Shown: in pieces, positions 10,846 to 25,065 of the stretch
How the letters are laid out: each line of letters starts with the position of its first letter
How positions within the stretch are numbered: position 1 is the first letter of the stretch
Origin: Gaeumannomyces sp. JS-464
Lineage: Eukaryota; Ascomycota; Sordariomycetes; Magnaporthales; Magnaporthaceae
Reading direction: 5' to 3'
NCBI GenBank assembly: GCA_002197995.1
Contig: NGZR01000006.1
Coordinates: forward strand, 2,779,001 to 2,843,000
Length of the DNA stretch: 64,000 nt
Position numbers and translations under genes: made by a program
The notes under the pieces: model-generated
Databases searched by the model: none
What the model saw: the letters and a program-made list of their open reading frames with translations, nothing else
Told to the model about the DNA's origin: nothing

Positions 10846-11345
10846 AGGCATGTTTATCACTAAGGGTGGTTTTTGTTTTTTCCATATAAAAGCAATAAAC
10901 TAATAGTTTTTTCCAAATTTAAATTAAATGTAATTTTTGCAAAACTTAGGGCATGTTTGTTACTAAAGGTGTTTTTTGTTTTTTAATGGTTTTTTGGTGC
11001 TTAGAAACTCCCTTGCCAAAAAGTGCATTTAAAAGCTTAAAACACTTGGTCGAAAAAGAGCTAATTAATAGGTAAAATTTTATTTTTATTAAAGGCATGT
11101 TTGTCACTAAGGGTGTTTTTTGTTTTTTTCCATATAAAAGCAATAAACTAATAGTTTTTTTCCAAATTTAAATTAAATATAATTTTTGCAAAACTTAATA
11201 AAAATAAAATTTTACCTGTTAATTAGCTCTTTTTCGACCAAGTGTTTTAAGCTTTTAAATGCACTTTTTGGTAAGGGAGTTTCTAAGCACCAAAAAACCA
11301 TCAAAAAACAAAAAACAAAAAACACCTTTAGTAACAAACATGCCC
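10846..11345. repeat. 500-bp fold-back MITE with Harbinger-like ends
   Basis: Flanked by TAA (10843-10845 and 11346-11348). Structure is A-B-A'-B(reverse): A (10846-10948) and A' (11091-11195) are direct copies of about 104 bp; B (10949-11090) returns in reverse complement at 11196-11345. The ends GGCATGTTTGTTACTAAAGG resemble the termini of the Harbinger elements at 40063, 45481 and 55406 (a GGGCTGTnnGAnACTA core). AT-rich, no coding capacity. Its right end forms the 3' end of the HET pseudogene. Confidence 0.85.
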
Positions 11346-12994
11346 TAAAATAAGTCCATCATTAAGGAGTACGTGAAAGTACAAGAAGAGAATAGCTCTC
11401 AAGTGTTGCAGTGAGGCATACAAAGTATCGTCGAACGATGGCCCCGCAGCTTTTGAATCGCCCAAAGAGGCCATGAGTGTGCCGCTGTGGTCTTCGGTCA
11501 CGTCACTCTTAATGCGTGGCTCTGCCAACCACTCTTCGAGCACTCGCTCCGGCGAGATAGAGCGCAAGGTTGCCGAAGGCCGGGCAATCCGGTTTAGAAA
11601 GGTGGCCCAGGAAGTCAAGATAGCGTCCCGAGCATCCTGGCTTTGGGGATCTCTTCGACCTGAAACGTCTGGTCTTAAGATATCGCTGGATGGGAGGACC
11701 GCAATGACCGACCCTATCCGCGAGGCTCTGGCAACCAGGCATCGGCCGTTGGCTGAGAGCGACGCGGCGCTGCGAATCCGAAGCGTCTCGGGCCACGGGT
11801 TGGTTGTAAAATCAGGCACCCAAGAAGGATAGCCATCAAACGAACCAACCCCTATCCCTAGCAGGTCTAGGCGGTCGTGATGGCAAATTAGGAATTTTGC
11901 GTAGCCAAAGGCGACGTCCGCAAAGCTGCGCTGCGCTCGTAGTCTGGCTGAATTTCGAGGGGCATCGGCGTTGGAAGATCGGTCATCCCTAGCATGCCAT
12001 ATATGCGGTCTCGAGGATCACTCGCGGTTCTTTGGCCGCAAGAATGGCCGAGGAGGGCGGATAGTTGAGATGCGAAGTCCCTGAGCCCGTTGACAGATGA
12101 TTTGGCGTCTTTTACGAAGTCCCGCAAGCTTAAAGTCGTCGAGATGAAGTTGCTGAAGAGAGACATATATTCAATCGTCGCGGGAAAGACCCTATAAGGC
12201 CGAGTCTTCGCCAGAATTGCGAATCCCTGTCTAAGCATTTCCACCTTGCCAAGACGTATGGGATACGTTCCTAACAAAACCACAGGGTCATGCCGAGCCA
12301 TGGCTACCTCTTGAAGGGTCCAGACGCGGGAAAAGTAGTGCCACTGTAGCATTCTCAGTACCCCAGAGAGCGCGTTTATAAAGTGTGGTTGGTGAAGGCG
12401 GTGTTTGACCAGTGTCTGGACGTACGCGTCGTCTGGTGGTACCCACCCACTCGTATCCGCCCCGTCAGCCAGCTCCTTCAGGGCCAACACGTTCTTCTTG
12501 GCCGCACTGGCAAGCGCCGCACTGACGAGGTCTGGGGCCAGCTGGGGCCCCCCTGGCCAGATAACGACTTCGCCCGCCGTTGCGTATATCTTGCCCATGC
12601 GAGGGACCTGCTCTCTCCTCTCAGCCAAAGAGGCTTGGTTGATGCAGATGGCGTCGATCCACCACTTTATGGGGATTTGGTCACTCTCGTGGTCCGAAGA
12701 ATCGTGGGGCCCGCAGAGTGGGCGATAAGTGCGGAAGCTCAACAGGTGATGGAGCGCGACCCAGAGGTTTTTGTAGATGGAAAACTCGATGCCGTCGATC
12801 AAGATAGGTGCCGTCTCGCCCGCCTCGCCCCACGGGTACGACAAGGCGAAGAACTCGGTGGCGGGGTCGAGAGGCGCGTAGTGGAGCTGAGCTTCGATGG
12901 GCTGGCCAGGCTCGGGCATCCGTCCCAAGGTTACGAGTCGGATTTCTGAGCCCTGGAGTGGCCGGTAGATACGTTCTGGACTTTGAAGGCCTCC
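11328..12994 (-). pseudogene. HET-domain (heterokaryon incompatibility) protein, frameshifted and truncated
   Basis: The main frame (about 13006-11888) carries the three HET motifs: 'FFALSYPWGE', 'WIDAICINQ' and 'RVWTLQEVAMA'. HET proteins trigger cell death when genetically different hyphae fuse. After 'QPDYERS' the frame breaks near 11930 and continues one frame over as 'SFADVAFGYAKFLICHHDRLD ... SWVPDF', the usual C-terminal side of this family, to a stop at 11330 that lies inside the adjacent MITE, so the true 3' end is lost. The main frame has no ATG upstream of the motifs; an ATG at 12994 is in another frame, hinting at a second indel near 12960. Not functional as assembled. Confidence 0.85.
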
Positions 12995-13652
12995 ATGCTG
13001 GGGCACGGGCTGGGGGAATGGGTATGTCTCTGGACCCTAGTATGGCGTGCTGGGGCGCACGAGAGGACCCGATCGGTTGTCGGAGAGCATGGAAATGCCG
13101 AACTTGTCGAGAAAAGGGCGGATTCCAGCCCATCCTGGGATGGTGGCTGTGGTGCGGGGTATGTAGTCGTTACACAACCAAGGTGCAGCCTGACCACCAA
13201 ATGGATATGGTTGGGCACCACTTCCTTCATTAGCCCAGGTCGGAGCGGGGACCCTTGGGCCACGAATTCTGCCAGGCGTCATAGCAGGAACCTCAAGGTC
13301 GCTTGTCACGCTGGGTGTATACATATTTCATTTACCCCTTTTGATATTGGAAGCCATGGGGAGTAACTGCCTATCCTTGTTCCAGAGACGCCGTGCTTTG
13401 GTGTAAAGACTGTTTAGTAAAGCCATGTAGAAAGCTCCCACCGGCTTCCCTGCGGTGCCGCTTTGTGTGGAATCCCGTTGGCTGTACCCAGCCGGCAATC
13501 GCTCGCTCATATAACTGTCAGCAAACTGAATGAATGGACTAGGCAACCGTTGCCTAGGTAGCGGGCCCCAATCCGTCATCTACGGGGGTGCCCACGGCAG
13601 CGCTCGGAAGCCCTGGTCGCCGAGGACGACCTCCGCGCTATGTTCCGTAGTT
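12995..13652. other. Intergenic region between HET and amylase genes
   Basis: GC-rich on both strands with overlapping open stretches of no recognisable similarity. It holds the HET promoter side and the amylase 3' flank. No gene called. Confidence 0.4.
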
Positions 13653-18410
<4,758 letters not shown>

Positions 18411-19641
18411 ATGCGCACCTCCACCCTTGTTGCGGCCATCGCCGCCTCAACCGGTGCCCTCGCGGCCCGGCCCTACCTCGAGGAGCCCGACACGGGCATC
18501 GAGGACGTCCTGGGGAGCCTGCCCGTCGGCTCGCTGCCCAAGCTGACCGACATGGTAGCCCTGCCCGACTTCCAGTGGGCGGCCAGACACTACCTGCCTC
18601 GCGTCAACTACACCTACTACCGCAACGGCGCCGGCGGCGGGTACCGCAACAACCTCGAGGTCTACAACCGCTACAAGCTACGCCCCAAGACCATGGTTGA
18701 CATTACCAAGGTCGAGTCGACCATGCCGTAAGTTTTGGCTTGTTTTATCTGTCTGCCACACAATCTCGCTTTGCATGGATGGGCGTTGTGCTGACTGCTA
18801 CAAGGACCACCATCCTCGGCCACAATTTCTCCTCCCCTTCTTCATCTCCCCCTGCGCCCGCGCCAGCTACGGCCATCCAGGCGCGGAGCTGAACCTGATG
18901 CGGGCCGCCTCCAAGGCCAACATCCTGTACATCCCGTCATCCTTCTCGACCCTGCCGCTCGAGCAGATCGCGGCAGCCAAGCAGCCCGAGGCGTACGAGT
19001 TCTTCAACCAGGTCTACACCAACGACAACGACACCAACAACCAGATCCTCTTCGACCGCGCCGCCAAGGCCGGCTCCAAGGCCGTGGTCTGGGCCGTCGA
19101 CTCGCCCGGCTCGCCCTCGCGCCAGCGCGCCGCCCGCTTCGGCGTCGGCTCGGCCAACAGCCGCTACATCACAAACACCTGGGAGGTGCTCGCCAAGTTC
19201 CGCACCATGACCAAGCTGCCCATCATCCTCAAGGGCATCCAGACCGTCGAGGACGCGCGCCTGGCCGTCCAGCACGGCGTGCCCGCCATCATCCTGTCCA
19301 ACCACGGCGGCCGCAACCTCGACGGCAGCCCGTCCAGCCTCGAGACCGCCCTCGAGATCCACCGCGAGGCCCCCGAGATCTTCAGCCAGATCGAGGTCCT
19401 CGCCGACGGCGGCGTCCGCTACGGCACCGACGCCCTGCGCTTGCTGGCCCTCGGGGTCAAGGCCGTCGGCCTCGGTCGCCCCGTCATGTTTGCCAACATC
19501 TTTGGCCAGGACGGCGTCGAGCGCGCCATCAGCCTGTTCCGCAGCGAGGTCATGAACGACGCCGCGAACCTGGGCGTGCCCGACATCAAGAAGATCACCC
19601 CCGACTACGTCGACTGGAAGCCCAACGGCTGGTACAGCTAG
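18411..19641 (+). CDS. Secreted FMN-dependent 2-hydroxyacid oxidase/dehydrogenase, one-base frameshift
   Basis: Member of the family of lactate oxidase, glycolate oxidase and cytochrome b2; oxidises an L-2-hydroxy acid to the keto acid with FMN. ATG at 18411; residues 1-19 form a signal peptide ('MRTSTLVAAIAASTGALAA'). Exon 1 is 18411-18727, a 77-bp intron (GTAAGT...AAG) runs to 18804, exon 2 is 18805-19641. Motifs: 'ISPCARASYGHPGAE', 'PIILKGI' (active-site Lys), 'SNHGGRNLDGSPSSLE' (catalytic His), 'LADGGVRYGTDALRLLALG' and 'GLGRP' (FMN phosphate site). Between 'TTILGHNFSSP' and 'FFISPCARA' one base is missing (about 18836), so the frame shifts. Corrected length about 384 residues, the family norm. 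Export is unusual for a mostly intracellular family but known in fungi. Confidence 0.85.
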
Positions 19642-20819
19642 AGGGTGTCGCGTCAGTGGGGTTTGGACTGCGCTGTGGTGAATGTGCCGTGCGTGAGAAA
19701 GGCGCCGGCAACGCCCAACAAATTCGGGCCTTCTTTGTAAATAGTTCAATGGCTTGCTTATGATGTGAGGAAAATACCTTTAGACCAAGCGTGTGAAGTT
19801 TGACCGACATTTCTCGTGCATCTTGTCCAAAGAGTGAACCGATGTCGTTTTGACGCCCGCCAGTTTAGCTGAGGACACAGCCAGACCGGGCCAACGAGCC
19901 GAACCCTCGACACAATGGCCAAAGAACGAGTGAATAAACCCCGACGCTTGCTAGTTTCCTCGGCACCGCCTCGTGATTACCTGGATGCGCCTGTCTCTTC
20001 GCCACCATCCTCCTAGCGACCATACCCGTAACCGTCACCTTCGCGGGCAGAGAAAGGGGAGCACAGTTCTGGGGCCGGACGCAGGGGGCAAACAGCGCCA
20101 TATCTAGAATTAAAGTACAGACTACCTATAGGTAGTTGGCAAGCTGGAGATAGTCCCATCGCCGGCGGTAGCTGACCAGACGGCGCCGGGGCTCCCTTAG
20201 ACAGCGAAACCGGCGACAACAGCAGCATGTCCGTGAACCTTGGAAGCCCGGCACCGGGGCGCCACACCGCACAACGGCCGGCTGGCCAGCCCGGGCGCAT
20301 CCTGCTCCCCACCCGCTGCGACGTCTACGCCAAGGTCCTGACGGGCGCCTCCGTGGCCTATGGTGTCGCCGCTGTCGTGCAGCCGATGCCGACTACGGCC
20401 TCGAGCTTTAGCTTGGTGGTGCTTGTCAGGGGGCTTTTGGTGAGGAAAGGGGAGCAGGATTGGAAACGACGGCGGGAAACAGACCCAATGGAGGCCGGCG
20501 AGCTGGTCGGGGGAGGGAGTAGGCTGCAAGGGGCTGAGGTATAGGTCGTGAGGCTACAAGAAGACCCGGTTGCTGCGGCGTGAAACGCGCGCCGAATTGG
20601 CGGCCATGCGAGACGGGCTGGACGGGATCTGCGGGCGGACAGTACTGGTAGCGCCCGGGGCGAGGGGCAAAAAGGGCGACAGGCGGGAAGAAATTACAGG
20701 GCCATGGAAATAGATCCGCGGATCAGGCGCACTAAAGCAACGGTGGTGAATACAATGGGAGTCAAACGAAAATCGGGGGAGCGGACTGGAATCGATGGCT
20801 AACTGCCCCGAGCAAGTGC
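19642..20819. other. Intergenic
   Basis: 3' flank of the FMN oxidase and unassigned sequence. Open stretches near 20000-20540 on both strands show no recognisable domain. No gene supported. Confidence 0.35.
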
Positions 20820-21206
20820 TCAAACTCGCTTCCGTTCCAAGTCGACGCTCGAGATGAACGGAGACTTAGACACTGCCACGATCTCCTTCCAGTCCACCGT
20901 TTTGCGAATGCCGGGGCTGCCGTGTCGTGGCCTCAGACGGTATATCTTGTCTGTCTCGGTGGTCGTCACATTGTCCACAATGTACTCGGTGGGGTCGTCT
21001 TTTACGAGCACGAACCAGCCGACCAGGAGGTCTTCTGGATCGAATTTGACCATGGCCGATGCCTCGTTGCCTCGGCGTAGAGGCTCCCACCTGTTAAAAG
21101 CTCTAGCTAGCAGCCTTCCCCGGAGGTTGACTAGTGCGTAGCAAGGTCGATATGACTGCGAGACGTGAGCGAGTATTCCGAACGTCGACAGTGCGTGATT
21201 AGGCAT
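20820..21206 (-). CDS. Small hypothetical protein
   Basis: Uninterrupted 128-residue frame from an ATG at 21206. The C-terminal 80 residues look like a compact folded domain ('MVKFDPEDLLVGWFVLVKDDPTEYIVDNV', then 'IYRLRPRHG' and 'VDWKEIVAVSKSPFI') with alternating hydrophobic and charged residues suggesting beta strands. No family recognised. An internal Met at the start of that region could be the real start. No signal peptide or membrane segment. It lies convergent with the FMN oxidase gene and divergent from the multicopper oxidase. Moderately likely to be real because composition is protein-like and strand signal is uniform. Confidence 0.4.
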   Translation of the reverse strand: MPNHALSTFGILAHVSQSYRPCYALVNLRGRLLARAFNRWEPLRRGNEASAMVKFDPEDLLVGWFVLVKDDPTEYIVDNVTTTETDKIYRLRPRHGSPGIRKTVDWKEIVAVSKSPFISSVDLERKRV

Positions 21207-21748
21207 TGTGGACAATGGAAATCGACAAGCCGGAAGGGGACCAACCGAGGGAAGACGGGACAATTTAAATAGCCAAGGGTGCTAGCCTCAAAGAGGTTAC
21301 ACATACAGACGGTGACGATTCTCAGCGCGTGACAGCTCACGTTGACCAGTTGACAAGGTCCGCCGGTGACTGCTGCAGGCAGTGAGAACTAGCGTGGCGT
21401 CCTGCGCAGCTAATGCACACCGTCGAGTAAGCACCATGATCGGACGTGCGGACGAACAAAACAAGGTTCGGCCCTTGTGGTCGGGGTATCCGGGATCCCG
21501 CTGCGCATCTCCAGAGGCAAGGGTGGACGCCGAGGACGCCGAGGCTAGACAAAAACTCAAATATAGTGCACGAGAGTCTCAGTCCAGGGTTGTATGCCGT
21601 AGGCCCGGTATGAAGACGTCTCGGAGGAGCGATACTTTGGCCAGGGCCGACAAGCAGGATTCGATATCTCCCTCCCATCAGCCACCCTAGGCCGCTGGTG
21701 GATTACGAGCTGCTCTGCGCGGAAAAGCATACCCAATCTAACCATAAA

Positions 21749-23795
21749 ATGAGGGCTTCACGGGCATGGTGGCTCCCCGTGCTGGCGATGCTGCACCTCG
21801 CGCAGCCGAGCCAGGGCGGCGGTGGCGTCTTTCGTGTGCACGACTGGTCGTGGACGCCCGACTACGTGCTCGAGGCGACGGCGCAGAGCATCACGCTCGA
21901 CTGCCGCGCGCGCTACTCGGTCGTCATCAACGGCAGTTCTCCCGGCCCGACGCTGTATCTGACCGAGAACAGGACGACGTGGATCCGGGTGCACAACCGA
22001 ATCCCGGACCAGAACTTCACGGTGCACTGGCACGGCCTCACCCAGCGTGTCGCGCCCTTCTCCGACGGCACCCCGCTCGTCAGCCAGTGGCCGATCGCGC
22101 CGGGCGCCTTCTTCGACTACGAGCTGAGGCCCGACGTCGGCGACGCCGGCTCCTACTTTTACCACTCACATGTCGGGTTCCAAGCCGCCACGGCGCACGG
22201 CGCGCTGATCGTGCGGGAGCAGGGGCCGCCGCCCTACGAGTATGACGAAGAACTGATTGTGGGCTTGGGCGATTTCTTCCAGAAGAACGACTCGACAATC
22301 GTCCAAGGCCTGCTGGCCGACCCGTTCCGGTGGTCGGGCGAACCGGATGCGTTGCTGTTCAACGACAAGAGCGGCACGGCGGCGTTCGGAAACACGTCAG
22401 TTGACGACTCGTGCCGACCGGGCGTGGTGACAGTCAGGCCGGGCAAGACGTACCGGATGCGGTTTCTGGGCCGCACGGCGTTGTCGTTGGTGACGGTCGG
22501 GATCGAGGACCACCAGGAGCTGACAGTGATCGAGGCGGACGGGCACTACACGCAGCCGGCCGTGACAGACCACGTCCAAGTCGGGTCGGGGCAGCGCTTC
22601 AGTGTGCTGCTCCAGACCCGCACCGAGGACGAGATTGCAGCTGGCGACGGCAAGACGCAGTTCTGGATCAGGTTCGAAAGCCGGGACCGCCCCGCAACAG
22701 TCGCCGGATACGCCTTGCTGCGATACGACATGTCGGGCAGCCAGGCTGCCCCTTACCAGCGACAGGAAACACCCCTGCCCCAGGAGTTGCCGGCCAAGTC
22801 GCCCGTCGTGCTCCCCAACGAGACCAGCAGCTGGCTCGAGTACACGCTGCAGCCGCTGGACCCGGAGGAGGCGGCCAGGTTCCCACGGCTATCCAAGGTG
22901 ACGCGGACCGTGTACATAACCATGGCGCAGCAGCTCGGCAGCGGCGAATATGTCAACGGCACCATCAACGGCACGCTGCAATGGGCGTATGGACACACCT
23001 TTTCTTCGAATCCAAATCTCCCCATCCCCCATGTGCACCACGACGCCAGAGCTCACACTGACCCCGCCCCACGGCCGCTTCTTGTTCTCTTCCCTCCAGC
23101 CAAAATACGCTCGCGTGGCAAGAGTCGGCTCTGGCCGAGGAGCCCCTGTTGGCGCGACTGTACGTCACCGGAAAGACGCCCGACTATTCAGCGGCGCAGA
23201 CCAACCAGGGTTGGGATCCGGAAACCAAGACGTTCCCGGCCCTGGTCGGAGAGACGCTTGACATCGTGTGGCTGTCCAACAGCGGGCCGACGGGCGGGTG
23301 GGACGCGCACCCAATGCACATGCACGGGGAGCACTACTGGGACCTGGGGTCGGGAAACGGCACGTACGACGCGGCGGCCAACGAGGCAACGCGCTTTGGC
23401 GGCGGGTACACGCCCGCGCGGCGCGACACAACGATGCTTTATCGGTACGCGACCAAGGGCCAGGCGCACATGACAGCCGGGTGGAGAGCGTGGCGCGTGA
23501 GGGTGACGGAGGAGTCTGTCGGGGCGTGGATCCTGCACTGCCACGTGCTGATGCACATGGTGATGGGCATGCAGGTAAGTCTGCCTGCTCTGCTGTCGAG
23601 ACGATTCCCAGGTATCAATCATGCTGACGCTTAAGTGGGCAGACGGTGTGGGTGTTTGGCAACGCATCCCAGATCTTGGCCCGGTTCCCGCAGCAGCCCT
23701 ACATCGAGGGCTATCTCAATTTTGGCGGCAGTGCTTTTGGGAACAACACGCACGACCCGGCTGTCTGGGAGGCTTTTGATCGGGACGGGGAATGA
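21749..23795 (+). CDS. Secreted multicopper oxidase (laccase / ascorbate-oxidase type), intact
   Basis: Oxidises a phenolic or similar substrate and reduces O2 to water; secreted. Exons 21749-22986, 23100-23574, 23643-23795 with introns of 113 bp (GTATGG...CAG) and 68 bp (GTAAGT...CAG); phases agree and give 621 residues. Signal peptide about residues 1-22. Copper ligands in all four signature blocks: 'HWHGL', 'YFYHSHVG', 'HPMHMHGEHYW' and 'WILHCHVLMHMVMGM' (ligands Cys, His; axial position Met). The plastocyanin-like domains lie in order 1-3, with many N-glycosylation sequons. The HCH...HMVMGM block and the size fit fungal ascorbate-oxidase-like enzymes better than classical laccases. No frameshift. 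Confidence 0.92.
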
Positions 23796-25065
23796 GGAAA
23801 GGGGCATGGAATGGCTGGGAGTGGATGTGGGAGTGGACGTGGGAGTACCGTATGTGGACGCATGGATGGGAATGGAATCAATGCCAGACGGTCTGCTGTC
23901 GTCTTGGCGTGTCGGAAGCATGCCCCGGCGGCGCCTTCCTTCTGTGGCGGCCCCATCCGCTGCGGGTCGCCTGTGCTGAGTCAATCGGCCGTAATGCGCG
24001 GGCACTGGCTGTCGCTGTGGCAGCGGGCAAACGGCTTGGATGGAAGCGCCCGCTGTCAGTTGCCGTAGAAATTCATTGTAGAACAGAGACAATGACCATA
24101 ATCCATGGCCGTTGAAAGGAGCATGCCACGCATGGGTCGACAGCGGCTGCCTGTGGATTAGCGGCCCGGCTCTCAGCACGCCAAGCCAGCAACGTCATGG
24201 GCGAGACCTGCGATCCACCGTGCACCTAGCTCGAATCCGATTCTCCTGCAATGGGATTCTCCAGCAAATGCACCGCAGTTATTTCCGCTGCTCCATCGAC
24301 CATCCCCGACGTGATTTTGGCAACTTTGCCCGGCCATGTCGCTTCGATGGGGTCTCCCGCCCCGGAACCCCCAGCCAAAGCGACCAGCAAGCATGCACGC
24401 GGCCTTTCCAGCGACAGCCGCTTGCCTCCATTAGGGGCCTGCCGCCTCATCTCGTCGGCCCTCGCAGACAGTCTCAGGGGATGCCAGTGGGGACTTGCGT
24501 CGACCACGCGCCCTGATTGGCTGGCTGCGGAATTACTCGGCCGTGCGGCCGCTGCCAAGACTGGCCCTCTGGTGTGGGGTTTCGTTTGACGTTTGTCTCA
24601 ACGGAGGACCGAACACTTTTCGCCCTCGTCGAAAGCTCGAGCCAATCTACCCTCGTTTTCTTCTCTTGTCGGAGCCAAGCCAAGACTGGCCCATTCCCGC
24701 CGCCTTAGCTGCGCTTCTTTTTGTTTTCTTTTCCCTTGGTAGGCACCTGGTCTGTCTGTATCGAGTCTTTGCACTGAGCCGCATCTTGCTGACCTTCTCG
24801 CGGGACACGAGCAGCTTCACTTTCGCTTCGCCGGCCTGAACCGACTGGAAGCGCTGGACCGCGACCACCCGGCGCACCCTCGAGGGTTCGATCCACGCGG
24901 CTGGGCAGACACGGTAATTCTCCCGACTCTCCACAGCTGCAGCTTGGCATCTCGATCCCATCACACCACCCGCGAGGCGAGCGGCACCTACACTGTCCAA
25001 GTTGCCCCGGCCACGACGCCGACGAAGCCTTTCGAATCCTCCCACACACACAACACACACTCGAA
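23796..25065. other. Intergenic region and promoter/5' UTR of the GH3 gene
   Basis: No coding gene supported. The last 400 bases before 25066 contain CT-rich tracts and (CA)-rich sequence (CACACACAACACACAC just upstream of the ATG), as in fungal 5' leaders. A GGTTCGATCC string near 24885 resembles a tRNA T-arm but no cloverleaf forms around it. Confidence 0.4.

Noticed and set aside
18937..19749. Long minus-strand frame opposite the FMN oxidase
   Set aside because: Mirror of a highly biased codon pattern on the plus strand; composition (Ala/Val/Gly/Asp repeats) is typical of a shadow frame.
24880..24895. GGTTCGATCC string resembling a tRNA T-arm
   Set aside because: No acceptor, D or anticodon stems can be paired around it.
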